Below the pieces are notes generated by a model. That model saw only the letters and a program-made list of their open reading frames with translations, did no database searches and was not told the origin of the DNA. This document shows positions 7,983 to 16,803 of a stretch of DNA of 38,028 nucleotides, in pieces. The stretch's first letter is position 1. Each line of letters opens with the position of its first letter. The translations under genes and the position numbers were made by a program. This DNA is from Salinivirga sp035268865 (GTDB taxonomy: Bacteria; Bacteroidota; Bacteroidia; Bacteroidales; Salinivirgaceae): positions 1 to 38,028 of the forward strand of contig NZ_DATFKB010000190.1 in assembly GCF_035268865.1 (NCBI RefSeq). Reading direction: 5' to 3'.

Positions 7983-9269
7983 TTATTGTAATTTGGCATA
8001 TTTGGCGGGCACAACCTTGTAGAGCTTATCATTTCTTCTGACCAATTCTGGTACAGGAATACTCACATAACTACCCTGCGGGGCATGATCAACGGGCTTT
8101 TTGTCGAGGCGCAATTCATCAACAGTCTTCTCTATTGTGCCGGTGGTAGGCCCCACAATAAGAATTTTATCATCCTTATTCAAATCTTTAGCCTCCAGTT
8201 TAAATTCAGCCACCCCAATTTTGCTAAAATAATTAGTTGTTTTACCCACAATTACTTTTCGCTCTGTAGCCTGCGAGCCATAAATATGGCTCCATTCCCC
8301 CATTTTTTGACCCAGGTAATAACCATCCCAAAAACCACGATTGAAAACTCGCTTGAGGTCGCTCATCCACCCATCGATTTTAGCCTGATCATAGCTCCCG
8401 TCAGCAATTGCTTTTACGGCCGCATCATATGTTTCTACAACTGTTTTTACATACTCGGGAGAACGAGCCCGTCCCTCTATTTTTAGTACTTTAACTCCTG
8501 CATCAAGTATTTTATTTAAAAAGCCAATGGTACATAAATCTTTAGGCGACATCAGATATTCATTATCCACACCTATTTCGTACCCGCTTTCGTTATCAGT
8601 AAGTGTATATGACCGGCGACAGGTTTGCATACAGGCTCCGCGGTTGGCACTTGCATTGAACTCGTGCAGACTTAAATAACACTTTCCGGAAATGGCCATG
8701 CACAGGGCTCCATGTACAAATATTTCAATGCGCAGCGGACTTCCGGACGGTCCGGTTATTTGCTGGTTTTCAACATTCCGGATAATTTCAGCCACCTGAT
8801 TTAAATTAAGTTCTCTTGCCAGCACTGCAACATCCACATAGTTGGAGAAATATTTGAGTGCCTCAGTATTGCTAATATTCAATTGGGTTGAGGCATGCAC
8901 CTCCATACCGAGTTCTCTGGCATAAATCAATGCGGCCATGTCTGAAACAATTAAAGCAGATATACCAGCTGCTTTGGCCTTTTGCATTAAAATTTTTGTG
9001 GGTTTCAGGTCATGATCATAAAGCACTGTATTAACTGTAAGGTACGTCTTAACCCCCTTAGCCTCACAGCGCTTTACAACTTCAGGTAAATCATCCATTT
9101 GAAAATTGGCTGAAGAGTGTGCCCGCATATTGAGGTGCCCAACACCAAAATACACAGCATCGGCGCCGGCATCAATCGCAGTTTGCAATGCTTCAAAATT
9201 ACCTGCCGGCGCCATAATCTCGATATCAGATCTTCTAATGTTGCGGTTATATAAAACAGTGTTACTCAT
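7983..9269 (-). CDS. U32 family protein, likely RNA hydroxylation enzyme (TrhP/RlhA-like)
   Basis: A 428-residue member of the family annotated 'peptidase U32'. It shows the conserved EIMAPAGNFEALQTAIDAGA near the start and the cysteine block GALCMAISGKCYLS ... RGACMQTCRR (Cys190, 197, 213, 217). DLCTIGFLNKI and VLKIEGRARSPEYV follow. In E. coli the relatives TrhP (YegQ) and RlhA (YdcP) are needed for ho5U34 in tRNA and ho5C in 23S rRNA, so RNA hydroxylation is more likely than proteolysis. The C-terminal beta-rich tail (EFKLEAKDLNKDDKILIVGP) is as in TrhP-type proteins. Its ATG overlaps the GT9 stop by 8 bases and a ferredoxin follows 20 bases later. The precise RNA target is unknown. Confidence 0.85.
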   Translation of the reverse strand: MSNTVLYNRNIRRSDIEIMAPAGNFEALQTAIDAGADAVYFGVGHLNMRAHSSANFQMDDLPEVVKRCEAKGVKTYLTVNTVLYDHDLKPTKILMQKAKAAGISALIVSDMAALIYARELGMEVHASTQLNISNTEALKYFSNYVDVAVLARELNLNQVAEIIRNVENQQITGPSGSPLRIEIFVHGALCMAISGKCYLSLHEFNASANRGACMQTCRRSYTLTDNESGYEIGVDNEYLMSPKDLCTIGFLNKILDAGVKVLKIEGRARSPEYVKTVVETYDAAVKAIADGSYDQAKIDGWMSDLKRVFNRGFWDGYYLGQKMGEWSHIYGSQATERKVIVGKTTNYFSKIGVAEFKLEAKDLNKDDKILIVGPTTGTIEKTVDELRLDKKPVDHAPQGSYVSIPVPELVRRNDKLYKVVPAKYAKLQ

Positions 9270-10263
9270 ATTTATTCCAAAAAATTTTTATCTGGCTAAC
9301 AATTGCATCTGTATCTTGTTTCTTCATGCAATCGAAATGACCCTTAGGGCATTTTTCAAACCCAATTTTTGAACATGGCCTGCAAGAAAGGTCTTTGACC
9401 TCTGCAATATAATATTTATGCCTCTCGCCGGGCATATAAGGGTACATACCCAGTTCTGGCGTGGTATTTCCCCATACGCTAATAACAGGCTTGCTTAGTG
9501 CTGCAGCAATATGCATCATACCTGTATCGGGTGTGAGCACAAGTTTTGAATTTTGAATGGCCCCGGCAGACCCGTCAATTGAGAGCTGTCCGCACTGGTT
9601 ACTTACCGGCACATTAAGGTCTCTTACTATTGCGTCGGCGTTTTCTTTTTCTGCATCACCACCAATAAGTAAAACCGGTTTACCAGCTTTGTTCAGAACA
9701 TGAATTAATGTTTCGTTGGGCATTTGTTTCGTTGCATGATTTGCCCCAAGCACTGCAACCAAATATCCGCTTGAAAAATCCGGCGGAAGTTTAAGAGATG
9801 GGGTATAATCAGCCGAAAAAAAGTAATCCAGTCCCTGCTTATCATTCTGAACATCGAATAGCTTTGTGGTTTCCAAATATCGGTCTACAATGTGTAAATC
9901 AGGCATTTTATTTAGCTTAAAACGCACATAGAGCCATTTTTTCCAGTTAAGTTTATTAAAAGTAAATGACATGCGATGCAGGGCCCTTTTCACCCGCATA
10001 GATCTTAAATTACGATGCAGATCAATTACATAATCATACCCCTCGTCCTGCAGGGTATTGATAATTGCGGACATATTATCTTCCAGAGCATGCACTTTAT
10101 CCACATAAGGATTGGAATCCACCAGGGAACGAAATTTAGCTTTAGTAAGGTAATGCACCTCTGCATTTTCTACTTGCTGTTTGAGCATACGCACTACAGG
10201 GGTTGTAAGCACAATATCCCCGATTGAGCTAAAACGAATAACCAGGTATTTTACAGTATTCAT
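9262..10263 (-). CDS. Glycosyltransferase family 9 (LPS heptosyltransferase-type)
   Basis: A 333-residue GT-B glycosyltransferase starting MNTVKYLVIRFSSIGDIVLTTP, the classic heptosyltransferase opening. LVAVLGANHATKQMP, the SKLVLTPDTGMMHIAAAL donor-binding motif and a cysteine-rich end (SCRPCSKIGFEKCPKGHFDC) follow. GT9 enzymes transfer heptose or related sugars to lipid A-core on the inner face of the inner membrane. I place the start at the ATG at 10263: a longer frame from a TTG at 10320 would put the promoter (10288-10320) inside the gene. It heads an operon with the U32 and ferredoxin genes. Donor and acceptor are not predictable from sequence alone. Confidence 0.88.
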   Translation of the reverse strand: MNTVKYLVIRFSSIGDIVLTTPVVRMLKQQVENAEVHYLTKAKFRSLVDSNPYVDKVHALEDNMSAIINTLQDEGYDYVIDLHRNLRSMRVKRALHRMSFTFNKLNWKKWLYVRFKLNKMPDLHIVDRYLETTKLFDVQNDKQGLDYFFSADYTPSLKLPPDFSSGYLVAVLGANHATKQMPNETLIHVLNKAGKPVLLIGGDAEKENADAIVRDLNVPVSNQCGQLSIDGSAGAIQNSKLVLTPDTGMMHIAAALSKPVISVWGNTTPELGMYPYMPGERHKYYIAEVKDLSCRPCSKIGFEKCPKGHFDCMKKQDTDAIVSQIKIFWNKYE

Positions 10264-10287
10264 AGGTTCGATGCTGGAATTGGGCCA

Positions 10288-10320
10288 CAAAGGTACTAAT
10301 AAATTTGGATCTGATACCAA
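10288..10320 (-). promoter_or_regulatory. Candidate promoter for the GT9-U32-ferredoxin operon
   Basis: On the reverse strand TTG (10320-10318) and TACCTTTG (10295-10288) are separated by 22 bases. The second is an exact TAnnTTTG -7 element. The predicted start of transcription leaves a leader of about 20 bases before the ATG at 10263, which supports that start codon. Confidence 0.6.
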
Positions 10321-10340
10321 TGCAAAATAGCGTGAAGAAA

Positions 10341-10401
10341 AGAAAAGCTATCGTCGCAAAACTGATTCAGTGGCAGATTTGGAACAATTTACGACGATAG
10401 C
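10341..10401 (-). terminator. Rho-independent terminator of atpDC
   Basis: A perfect 10-bp stem (GCTATCGTCG 10347-10356 with CGACGATAGC 10392-10401) extended by 3 bp across one mismatch. On the reverse strand it is followed by TTTTCT (10346-10341). It lies 10 bases after the atpC stop and just upstream of the next operon's promoter. Confidence 0.8.
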
Positions 10402-10410
10402 CAATAAAAA

Positions 10411-10656
10411 TTATATGCTCATTTCCGTGAGCACAATAATGTCGTTATTTTTTACCTGGATTACACCACCCGGAATATCAAAAAACTTTTCTTCTCCGTT
10501 GGTCGGGTGTACTTTTACTTTGCCTTTGGTTAAGGTAGAAATTATTGGAGCGTGATTATGAAGTACTTCAAAAGCTCCTTTTTTTCCAGGCACCTGAATT
10601 AAATCTATTTCGCCTTCAAAAAGCGATTCTTCCGGTGTAATGATTTTTAGTTGCAT
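10411..10656 (-). CDS. atpC: ATP synthase F1 epsilon subunit (short form)
   Basis: An 81-residue protein containing only the N-terminal beta-sandwich: LKIITPEESLFEGEIDLIQVPGKKGAFEVLHNHAPIIS is the conserved epsilon core, with GGVIQVKNNDIIVL at the end. E. coli epsilon is about 139 residues because it also has two C-terminal helices that inhibit ATP hydrolysis. Those are absent here, as in other Bacteroidota, so this enzyme should lack epsilon-type autoinhibition (inference). It follows atpD by 6 bases and is closed by a strong terminator. Confidence 0.93.
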   Translation of the reverse strand: MQLKIITPEESLFEGEIDLIQVPGKKGAFEVLHNHAPIISTLTKGKVKVHPTNGEEKFFDIPGGVIQVKNNDIIVLTEMSI

Positions 10657-10662
10657 AGAGCA

Positions 10663-12174
10663 TTACGCTTTTGATTCAGCAAGCATTTTCTCACCTTTTT
10701 CAATGGCTTCTTCGATGGTTCCCACCATCATAAAGGCGGCTTCAGGATATTTATCTACCTCGCCGTCCATAATCATTTTAAAGCCTTTGATGGTATCTTC
10801 AATTGAAACCAGCACCCCAGGGGTACCTGTAAACTGTTCTGCTACGTGGAAAGGCTGAGACAGGAAGCGTTGTACCCGGCGTGCTCTGTGTACCACCTGA
10901 CGGTCTTCCTCTGAGAGTTCGTCCATACCCAGAATCGCTATAATATCTTGCAGCTCCTTATAACGTTGCAAAATTTCTTTTACCCGTTGGGTTGTGTTGT
11001 AATGGTCGTCACCCACAATTTCGGGGGTTAAAATACGAGAGGTAGAATCCAGCGGGTCTACAGCGGGATAAATACCCAACTCAGAAATTTTCCGACTTAA
11101 CACGGTTGTAGCATCAAGGTGTGCAAAAGTAGTTGCAGGGGCAGGGTCTGTAAGGTCATCGGCCGGCACATAAACAGCCTGAACGGATGTAATTGACCCA
11201 TGCTTGGTTGAAGTAATACGTTCTTGCATTTCACCCATCTCCGTGGCCAGGGTTGGCTGGTATCCTACCGCTGAAGGCATACGCCCGAGGAGGGCAGAAA
11301 CCTCTGAACCGGCTTGAGTAAAACGGAAGACATTATCCATAAAAAACAAAATATCTCTTCCTTTGCCATCTTTTCCCCCATCGCGGAAATATTCAGCGAG
11401 TGCAAGTCCCGATAGAGCTACACGAGCACGAGCGCCCGGTGGTTCATTCATCTGACCGAAAGTAAGCGCCAATTTTGATTTTTTTAAGGCTTCAGGATCT
11501 ACTTTGGAGAGGTCCCATCCGCCATTTTCCATATCTTCGGCAAAAGCTTTCCCATAATCAATTACACCAGCTTCGAGCATTTCGCGCAATAGGTCGTTAC
11601 CCTCGCGAGTCCGCTCTCCTACTCCTGAAAAAACAGAAACACCGCTGTAGGCTTTTGCAATGTTATTAATAAGCTCCAGAATAACTACTGTTTTACCCAC
11701 ACCGGCACCACCGAACAACCCAATTTTACCACCTTTGGCATAAGGCTCAATCAAATCAATAACTTTTATACCGGTGTATAAAATTTCTGTTTCAGTAGTA
11801 AGGTCTTTAATCTCAGGTGCTTCACGGTGAATCGGATAACCATCCGATTTATCAAGTGCTTTAATTCCATCCACAGGGTCTCCGGTAACATTAAACAACC
11901 GGCCTTTCACATCATCGCCAGCGGGCATCAGTATTGGAGATCCGGTGGCAGCTACTTCCATGCCCCGCTGCAATCCATCTGTAGAGTCCATTGCAACTGC
12001 CCGGACTGTATTTTCGCCAATATGCTGCTGCACCTCGAGCACCAAATTATTTTCACCTTCTCTGTCAATTTCAAGCGATTCATAAATGTCCGGTAGCTCT
12101 GTTTTCTCCTGATCAAAAACAACATCAACAACAGGGCCGATGATTTGTGATATTTTACCGATATTCTGAGCCAT
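10663..12174 (-). CDS. atpD: ATP synthase F1 beta subunit (catalytic)
   Basis: A 503-residue catalytic subunit with the P-loop GGAGVGKT, the catalytic Glu in GERTREGND, the Walker B strand DILFFMDNVFRFTQAG, and the DELSEED-type lever as MDELSEEDRQVVHRARR. All catalytic features look intact. It pairs with AtpA in the F1 hexamer on the cytoplasmic side. In this genome atpD and atpC form their own block, 4.6 kb after atpG and separated by three unrelated genes. I see no exact consensus promoter in the 112 bases upstream, so read-through from the polyprenyl synthetase gene is possible. Confidence 0.97.
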   Translation of the reverse strand: MAQNIGKISQIIGPVVDVVFDQEKTELPDIYESLEIDREGENNLVLEVQQHIGENTVRAVAMDSTDGLQRGMEVAATGSPILMPAGDDVKGRLFNVTGDPVDGIKALDKSDGYPIHREAPEIKDLTTETEILYTGIKVIDLIEPYAKGGKIGLFGGAGVGKTVVILELINNIAKAYSGVSVFSGVGERTREGNDLLREMLEAGVIDYGKAFAEDMENGGWDLSKVDPEALKKSKLALTFGQMNEPPGARARVALSGLALAEYFRDGGKDGKGRDILFFMDNVFRFTQAGSEVSALLGRMPSAVGYQPTLATEMGEMQERITSTKHGSITSVQAVYVPADDLTDPAPATTFAHLDATTVLSRKISELGIYPAVDPLDSTSRILTPEIVGDDHYNTTQRVKEILQRYKELQDIIAILGMDELSEEDRQVVHRARRVQRFLSQPFHVAEQFTGTPGVLVSIEDTIKGFKMIMDGEVDKYPEAAFMMVGTIEEAIEKGEKMLAESKA

Positions 12175-12286
12175 GAGTATAAATTTTTCGATTTATATTT
12201 TCACCAAAGCTTCGTTAAATAAAGTCTTCTTTGGCGTTTATTGTCAATATATAAATATGATTTAAAGATAAAAATTATATTACAAA

Positions 12287-13261
12287 TTATGTTTGACGAC
12301 CCATTAATTTTTTGGACAACTCATAAAGGCCGTCTTTATACTTTTCGTCTATGTCAATCTCTTCCAAATATTCAATTGCTTTTTCGAAGTGCTTTTTCAT
12401 CTCATCTTCTGTCAATGATTTTATACCAAGCTTTTGGTATATAGCAAGCACACTTTCAATTTTTTCAGATTCTGAAATACTATTATTTCCAAGCAGCGAA
12501 GTAAGCTCGTCATGATAAGCTCCTTTGGCAAGTTCCAGGGCTTTGAGCAGCAAAAAGGTTTTTTTGTTGGCCGCTATGTCGCCTCCGATCTTCTTTCCAA
12601 ATGATTTAGTATTACCAAACGCATCTAAATAATCGTCCTGTAACTGAAATGCCAGCCCGAGGTTTTCACCAAAGCAGTACAATTTTTTTGCACTCTCTGT
12701 ATCAGCTCCACCGACAATGGCGCCAATTTTGAGCGATCCGGCAAGTAAAACTGAAGTTTTCAGGCGTATCATTTTTTTATAATCTGAAAGGCTTACCTCA
12801 TCGTCAGTTTCAAAATCCAGATCGAACTGCTGCCCTTCGCAAACTTCTGCAGCGATTTTATTAAAAACAGTTAAAACCTGATTTATTTTATTGCTATTTA
12901 GCTGATTTAATTGCTCATATGCTTTTATAATCATTAGGTCTCCACTCAGTATTGCAGAGTTTAAGTTCCATTGTTTATGCACGGTAGTCTGATTACGTCG
13001 CAGTTCAGCTTCATCCATTATATCATCATGGATAAGCGTGGAGTTGTGAAATATTTCAATAGCCATAGCTGCCGGTATGGCATCCTGATATTTTCCACCA
13101 AATGCTTCTGCGGCCATAAGCAATAAAACGGGTCGAATACGTTTCCCGCCCATTCCAAGTGTATAAACTACAGGCTTTTGCAAATTCCCGGGCTCTACTG
13201 CCGGACTATAGCGGTCAATTTCATTACTGAATATTTCCTGTAATTCTTCAAAACTATGCAT
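12287..13261 (-). CDS. Polyprenyl (isoprenyl) diphosphate synthase
   Basis: A 324-residue trans-prenyltransferase. The first aspartate-rich motif is DDIMD at residues 79-83 (LIHDDIMDEAELRR). The second is DDYLD at 209-213 (FQLQDDYLD). The substrate Lys/Arg motif GGKRIRP is at 38-44. Residue 74, five before the first Asp, is a small Ser rather than an aromatic, which in this family usually permits products longer than C15. The product would be a geranylgeranyl or longer all-trans diphosphate for menaquinone side chains, but chain length cannot be fixed from sequence. The start lies 2 bases after the stop of the epimerase gene, so the two are co-transcribed. Confidence 0.9.
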   Translation of the reverse strand: MHSFEELQEIFSNEIDRYSPAVEPGNLQKPVVYTLGMGGKRIRPVLLLMAAEAFGGKYQDAIPAAMAIEIFHNSTLIHDDIMDEAELRRNQTTVHKQWNLNSAILSGDLMIIKAYEQLNQLNSNKINQVLTVFNKIAAEVCEGQQFDLDFETDDEVSLSDYKKMIRLKTSVLLAGSLKIGAIVGGADTESAKKLYCFGENLGLAFQLQDDYLDAFGNTKSFGKKIGGDIAANKKTFLLLKALELAKGAYHDELTSLLGNNSISESEKIESVLAIYQKLGIKSLTEDEMKKHFEKAIEYLEEIDIDEKYKDGLYELSKKLMGRQT

Positions 13262-13263
13262 GA

Positions 13264-14202
13264 TTATAAATTTTCGTGGAGACCATTTTTGATTATTTTC
13301 TTTAATCCTTCTCTAAGCGGGATTAAATCCCTTCCTAAAATCCTCTTCATTTCGGTATTATCAGGACGCCTTCTCTTCATATCTCCCTCTTCAAGCGGTG
13401 GTAAATATTTGATTTTCGACTTACTAGCGGTAAGCTCAATCACGGTCTGAGCTAACTCATTTATGGTAATTTCACGGCTACCCCCAATATTTATTACATC
13501 ATTTATGACTTTCCCTTCGTAAAAAGCTTTGAGTGTACTGTCTACGTTATCATCAACATAACAAAAAGTTCTCGTTTGTTCTCCATCACCATAAATTGTG
13601 ATATCCTCGTTATTGAATGCCTTGACTAAAAATTTGCTAATTACAAAATCAATAGATTGTTTTGGGCCATAAGTATTGAAGAACCGGAATATGGTATAAC
13701 TTAAATCATATTCCCGGCAATAACTCCGCAAAAAGGCTTCACCTACATTTTTAACTATGGCGTAAGGTAAACGTGAATTCAATGGTGTAGTGTAAACATT
13801 TTGTGGTATTTCAACAGGTTCTCCGTAAATCTCAGATGAAGAGGAGAAAAACACCCTTTTGACGCCGGTATTTTTTGAAAGTCCCAATATATATTTTATG
13901 CCTTCAATATCACGCAGCACTTTTACGGGGAATTCCTGTGTTCTTTTTACGCCAACTACGGCAGCATAATGAAAAACATAATCAAATTTAAATCCAAGCA
14001 TGATTTCGGAAATATCGCGATAATCATTTACATCGCACTTAATAAACTTCCAGTTGTCTCTGGGTGTTTGGGGTAATTTACCAATATCGCCGGTAGACAA
14101 GTCATCTACAATAACCACATAATTATTTTTATCGGCAATTAATTTTTCTGCAAGGGCACTACCAATAAATCCTGCACCACCTGTTATTAAAATCTTATAC
14201 AT
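13264..14202 (-). CDS. NAD-dependent epimerase/dehydratase (extended SDR, sugar nucleotide type)
   Basis: A 312-residue extended short-chain dehydrogenase. The NAD loop is GGAGFIGSAL at residues 8-17, followed by DDLSTG, CDVND and HYAAVVGV. The active-site SSSSEIYGEP is near 120-129, the catalytic pair is Tyr147 and Lys151 (YAIVK), and RFFNTYGP and the IYGDGEQTR nucleotide-sugar motif follow. These features match UDP-glucose 4-epimerase, UDP-glucuronate decarboxylase and related enzymes that make precursors for surface polysaccharide. Which reaction is catalysed is not decided by the visible residues. It precedes the polyprenyl synthetase by 2 bases. Confidence 0.87.
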   Translation of the reverse strand: MYKILITGGAGFIGSALAEKLIADKNNYVVIVDDLSTGDIGKLPQTPRDNWKFIKCDVNDYRDISEIMLGFKFDYVFHYAAVVGVKRTQEFPVKVLRDIEGIKYILGLSKNTGVKRVFFSSSSEIYGEPVEIPQNVYTTPLNSRLPYAIVKNVGEAFLRSYCREYDLSYTIFRFFNTYGPKQSIDFVISKFLVKAFNNEDITIYGDGEQTRTFCYVDDNVDSTLKAFYEGKVINDVINIGGSREITINELAQTVIELTASKSKIKYLPPLEEGDMKRRRPDNTEMKRILGRDLIPLREGLKKIIKNGLHENL

Positions 14203-14243
14203 GTTGTCTTCGATTTAATCTTATTAGTCAATTTCAAAAAGCT

Positions 14244-14269
14244 TAAAAAATGCTGGAAGCAGTGCATTT
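14244..14269 (-). terminator. Possible terminator after the MMPL gene
   Basis: The reverse strand reads AAATGC (14269-14264), a 10-base loop, then GCATTT (14253-14248) running into more T residues. It lies 45 bases after the MMPL stop. The stem is short (6 bp), so the call is tentative. Confidence 0.4.
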
Positions 14270-14313
14270 CTTCTACCGAAGTTATGCAATTCAGTAATTA
14301 AAAGCAATAATAA

Positions 14314-16716
14314 TTACTCTGTATTTTTGGTTATCTGCGATCCATTCACCTTAAGGTCTTCGAGCTCAATTTCTTCATCTTCATCGTAAATATGAATAAG
14401 CGGCTCGCGGAAAGCGCGGGTCGTAATCATTTTCTCAAGCGTCAGTAACAACGTGGGCAGCAATAACAAATTAGAAAACATAGCAAAGAGCAGGGTTAGC
14501 GAAACCAATATTCCAAGGGCCTGCGTGCCTCCAAAGCCGGAGGCAGAAAAAATAGAAAATCCGAAAAACAATATTACACTCGTGTACATCATACTAACAC
14601 CTGTTTCGCGAATTGCAGTAGTTACGGCTTTAGAAATATTCCAATCGAATGCATTCAACTCTTGTCTATATTTGGCTAAAAAGTGTATGGTATCGTCTAC
14701 TGAAATACCAAAAGCTATACTAAAAATTAATATTGTTGACACCTTTATGGGGATGCCAAAAAATCCCATAATGGCGGCTGTCATGAGCAGCGGAATAAAA
14801 TTAGGGATGAGCGAAATAACCACCATTCTCCATGAATAGAACATAAAAGCCATAAAAACAGCTATAAGTACAATGGCTATGGCAAGGGAAATAAACAAAT
14901 TACGTATTAAGTACCTTGTTCCCTTTGAGTATATTACACTAGAACCTGTTATAATTACATCGTAATCATCGGGAGAAAAGACACTGTCAACCTCATTTCT
15001 AATTTTAGACTTTAGCTTTTCCATTTTTTCAGTACCCACATCTTTCACATTCATACTAATGCGTGTAATCTGGCGGGCAGTGTCTATGAAAGAGTTAATG
15101 AGGCTGTCACTCTCATCAGCATTGCGCAGGTATCGGGCAATACGTACCCGCTCGCGTTCTACCGGTAATTTATATCGCCTGGGATCTCCTCCCCGATAAG
15201 CCTGCCGCAGAAACATGGCGGCATCGGCGACCGACATTGATTTACTAAATTCAGAATATTCTGCAAGTCTTTCTTGTAAAGTATCAATTCTTCTCAGGTT
15301 ATCGAGATCGAGCACGCCGTTTTTTTCTCGAGTATCAATCATAATTTCAAACGGAATTATGCCGCCAAATTCTTCCTGAAAAAATTCGAGGTCTCGATAC
15401 ATTGGGTCGTTATGTGGGATATCGTCGATCATGTAACCTGTTGTATGCATCTGCGAAACACCAATAACAATTAGCACTAACACAACCCCTGTGGTAATAT
15501 ACACCTTTGGCCGATGCTTTTCTGTGATATGAACAAGCGTATCTATAAATCTTTTAACAAGTTTATTGTCCAGGTGCCTTACATGCCTACGGCGGGGCGG
15601 TGGAAGAAAGCTAAAAACAATAGGAATCATTGTGATGGCCAGAAAAAACACGCCAAGAATATTAATTGAGGCCAGTATACCAAACTCCACTAATATGGCA
15701 CTAGTTGTTAAAATAAATGTGGCAAATCCAGATGCTGTAGTCAGATTGGTCAGAAAAATGGCATTTCCTATTTTATTGATTACCCGCTGCAGCGCTTTAA
15801 TTTTATTGCCATGTTTCTTGTATTCGGCATGGTACTTATTTAACAAAAATATACTGTTGGGCACACCAATCACAATAAGTAAAGGCGGAATCATTCCTGT
15901 AAGAATGGTTATCTCGAAATTAAAAAGGGCTAAAAATCCAAATGACCAAACTGCGCCAATGGCCACAACCAACAACGAGAAAAAGACGACCTTAAAGGAC
16001 CGGAAAAACAGGTAGAGGATGATAGCTGTAACAATGAATGCTAATATCACAAACATCCCGAGTTCTGCCTTAATTTTTTTCGAAATTTCGGTTCTCACAT
16101 AAGGCAAGCCTGAATATTCCAGAGGTAAATCATATTTTTTTGCAAATTTTTTAGCCTGCGCATGTATGGAATCGACAATTGTAACACGTTCTTTACTGTT
16201 CAACACTTCTTGTCCCAGGGTAATGGCCATGAGATATGTATGGGTGCTGTCAACATACATTAAGTTTTTGTAAAAAGGTAGCTTGTGTAATTCTTGTGCA
16301 AGGCTGTCGAGTTCCTTCTGCGATTTAATGGTATCGGGGAAAACACGTTTACTAACAAATTTTTGTTCACGACGACTGGCCTTAATATTTACCACCTGAC
16401 CAACCGAAACCACTTCAGTTATACCTCTAATATTCTTAACTTCACGCGATAGTTTTTGCCAATCATTAAATTTATTTAATTCAAAAAAAACAGAATCCTG
16501 CACGCCAATAATAAAGACATTAGCCCCTTCACCAAAAATATCCTTAAAGTAGAGATGCTCCTGGTTTGTTGTATCATCATGTGGCAACATCTGCGCATAT
16601 TCATAGGTCATTTTTGCATCTTTACCTTTATAGGCCATAAATGCAGTAAACAGCGCAATAGCGATTAGAAAAGCGACACGATTTCGGAGAATTATTCTGG
16701 CAATATTAACCCACAT
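14314..16716 (-). CDS. MMPL/RND-superfamily transporter
   Basis: An 800-residue membrane protein with the two-fold RND layout: one N-terminal transmembrane helix, an extracytoplasmic domain (about 35-210), and a helical bundle rich in small residues around 215-380. A seventh helix near 410 is followed by a second periplasmic domain and a second bundle from about 630. The motif GISVDDTIHFLAKY carries the paired acidic residues used for proton relay in this superfamily, and GVPNSIFLLNKYH is its counterpart in the first half. MMPL-type proteins export lipids or hydrophobic molecules using the proton gradient; the cargo here is unknown. It has its own strong promoter, directly behind the atpG terminator. 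Confidence 0.88.
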   Translation of the reverse strand: MWVNIARIILRNRVAFLIAIALFTAFMAYKGKDAKMTYEYAQMLPHDDTTNQEHLYFKDIFGEGANVFIIGVQDSVFFELNKFNDWQKLSREVKNIRGITEVVSVGQVVNIKASRREQKFVSKRVFPDTIKSQKELDSLAQELHKLPFYKNLMYVDSTHTYLMAITLGQEVLNSKERVTIVDSIHAQAKKFAKKYDLPLEYSGLPYVRTEISKKIKAELGMFVILAFIVTAIILYLFFRSFKVVFFSLLVVAIGAVWSFGFLALFNFEITILTGMIPPLLIVIGVPNSIFLLNKYHAEYKKHGNKIKALQRVINKIGNAIFLTNLTTASGFATFILTTSAILVEFGILASINILGVFFLAITMIPIVFSFLPPPRRRHVRHLDNKLVKRFIDTLVHITEKHRPKVYITTGVVLVLIVIGVSQMHTTGYMIDDIPHNDPMYRDLEFFQEEFGGIIPFEIMIDTREKNGVLDLDNLRRIDTLQERLAEYSEFSKSMSVADAAMFLRQAYRGGDPRRYKLPVERERVRIARYLRNADESDSLINSFIDTARQITRISMNVKDVGTEKMEKLKSKIRNEVDSVFSPDDYDVIITGSSVIYSKGTRYLIRNLFISLAIAIVLIAVFMAFMFYSWRMVVISLIPNFIPLLMTAAIMGFFGIPIKVSTILIFSIAFGISVDDTIHFLAKYRQELNAFDWNISKAVTTAIRETGVSMMYTSVILFFGFSIFSASGFGGTQALGILVSLTLLFAMFSNLLLLPTLLLTLEKMITTRAFREPLIHIYDEDEEIELEDLKVNGSQITKNTE

Positions 16717-16733
16717 TGATGATAAATTTCAGG

Positions 16734-16763
16734 CAAAAATAAACGATAAAGGGAGATAAACAA
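16734..16763 (-). promoter_or_regulatory. Near-ideal Bacteroidota promoter for the MMPL gene
   Basis: TTG (16763-16761), a 19-base spacer, then TATTTTTG (16741-16734) on the reverse strand. Both elements match the phylum consensus and the spacing is ideal. The TTG falls within the T-tail end of the atpG terminator, so the two signals are packed back to back. The implied leader is about 10-13 bases. Confidence 0.75.
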
Positions 16764-16791
16764 AAAACGGCATGCTTTGTCGTGCATGCCG
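16762..16791 (-). terminator. Rho-independent terminator of the atpBEFHAG operon
   Basis: The 8-bp perfect stem CGGCATGC/GCATGCCG (16784-16791 with 16768-16775) has an 8-base loop and is followed on the reverse strand by TTTTTTG. It lies 12 bases after the atpG stop. Confidence 0.85.
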
Positions 16792-16803
16792 CATAAAATA
16801 TTT

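Noticed and set aside
10264..10320. N-terminal extension of the GT9 gene from a TTG codon
   Set aside because: It contains the likely promoter, and the family opening starts at the later ATG (10263).
12199..12229. CCAAAG/CTTTGG repeat upstream of atpD as a terminator
   Set aside because: The stem is only 6 bp, it has a long loop, and there is no T run on the relevant strand.
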